Origin: Alectoria sarmentosa
Taxonomy: Eukaryota; Ascomycota; Lecanoromycetes; Lecanorales; Parmeliaceae
DNA length: 64,000 nucleotides
Assembly (NCBI GenBank): GCA_009733775.1
Contig: WOGZ01000028.1
Span: forward strand, 1-64,000
Reading direction: 5' to 3'
A model generated the notes under the pieces. That model was not told the DNA's origin. It worked only from the letters and a program-made list of their open reading frames with translations, and ran no database searches. This document shows positions 63,912 to 64,000 of this stretch, piece by piece; the first letter of the stretch is position 1; every line of letters starts with the position of its first letter. Both the position numbers and the translations under genes were made by a program.

Positions 63912-64000
63912 ATAACTAACGTGGCCGTCACACGGGTTTAACATCCGATATATATCCGATTATCATCCGATGTTCACCCGATGGTGGTTTTCCATCAGAT
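63912..64000. repeat. Unmutated repeat end inserted in copia F
   Basis: From AACGTGGCCGTCACACGGG the composition turns normal. Words ATCCGATG and ATCCGAT recur at short intervals to the window end. The reverse complement matches 28760-28843. It probably is the terminus of an element that extends beyond the window. Class unknown. Confidence 0.6.

Noticed and set aside
1..64000. Mitochondrial, bacterial or apicomplexan origin because of extreme AT content
   Set aside because: Nested LTR retrotransposons with fungal-type Pol blocks and one-direction transitions between LTRs point to a mutated nuclear fungal region.

Overview
This window reads as an AT-rich, gene-poor block of a filamentous ascomycete-type fungal genome. 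It is almost entirely the remains of transposons that appear to have been mutated by repeat-induced point mutation (RIP) or a similar C-to-T process. Three things support this. The recognisable coding remnants are fungal-style Ty1/copia and Ty3/gypsy polyproteins plus a transposase-like family, all full of stops. Paired LTRs differ only by C/T and G/A transitions. The reverse-transcriptase catalytic motif has lost an Asp to Asn (GAY to AAY) in every copy where it can be read. In ten 60-base lines counted by eye, about 11% of bases are C and 33 of 65 cytosines are followed by G, so CpG is strongly spared. I find no intact protein gene. The one candidate functional gene is an intron-bearing tRNA on the minus strand at 3358-3479, followed by a 12-T run.

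Layout. 1-295 is a minisatellite with a 120-bp higher-order period, and 411-560 is a second short tandem array. 1330-2470 is a relic that resembles a copia Gag. 8582-9640 (+) and about 11086-12700 (-) are two relics of one transposase-like family, which retain a D-M-P-Q-Q type motif and a C..C pair. A 42-bp inverted repeat lies beside the first. 14472-14891 is a 36-bp minisatellite that happens to stay open as an ORF. 19606-26908 is a complete gypsy element on the minus strand with 174-bp LTRs and target duplication AATCG. It still shows zinc finger, protease, RT and integrase remnants.

28.6-64 kb holds a nest of copia elements. Element A (-, 33144-45825) has lost about 1.9 kb internally. It contains an unmutated 188-bp solo LTR (37259-37446, TSD GAAAC) and a complete 7.1-kb copia B (+, 38443-45573, 125-bp LTRs, TSD ATAAA, half-tRNA-iMet-type primer site). 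To the right come a 3' copia fragment D (+), an LTR, a gag fragment H (+), element E (-, 49138 to about 56210), a diverged stretch with a tandem duplication, and element F (-, from 58629). F is interrupted at about 63912 by the end of an unmutated repeat that has a relative ending at about 28840.

The features do not form a working pathway. They record successive insertions and episodes of mutation. The order inferable from nesting is: A inserted first, then B and the solo LTR inside A. The solo LTR and the repeat end in F look essentially unmutated, so they probably arrived after the main mutation episode. No undescribed biological system is evident. The most interesting signals are the CpG-sparing mutation spectrum, the structured minisatellites, and the islands of normal composition inside the AT block.
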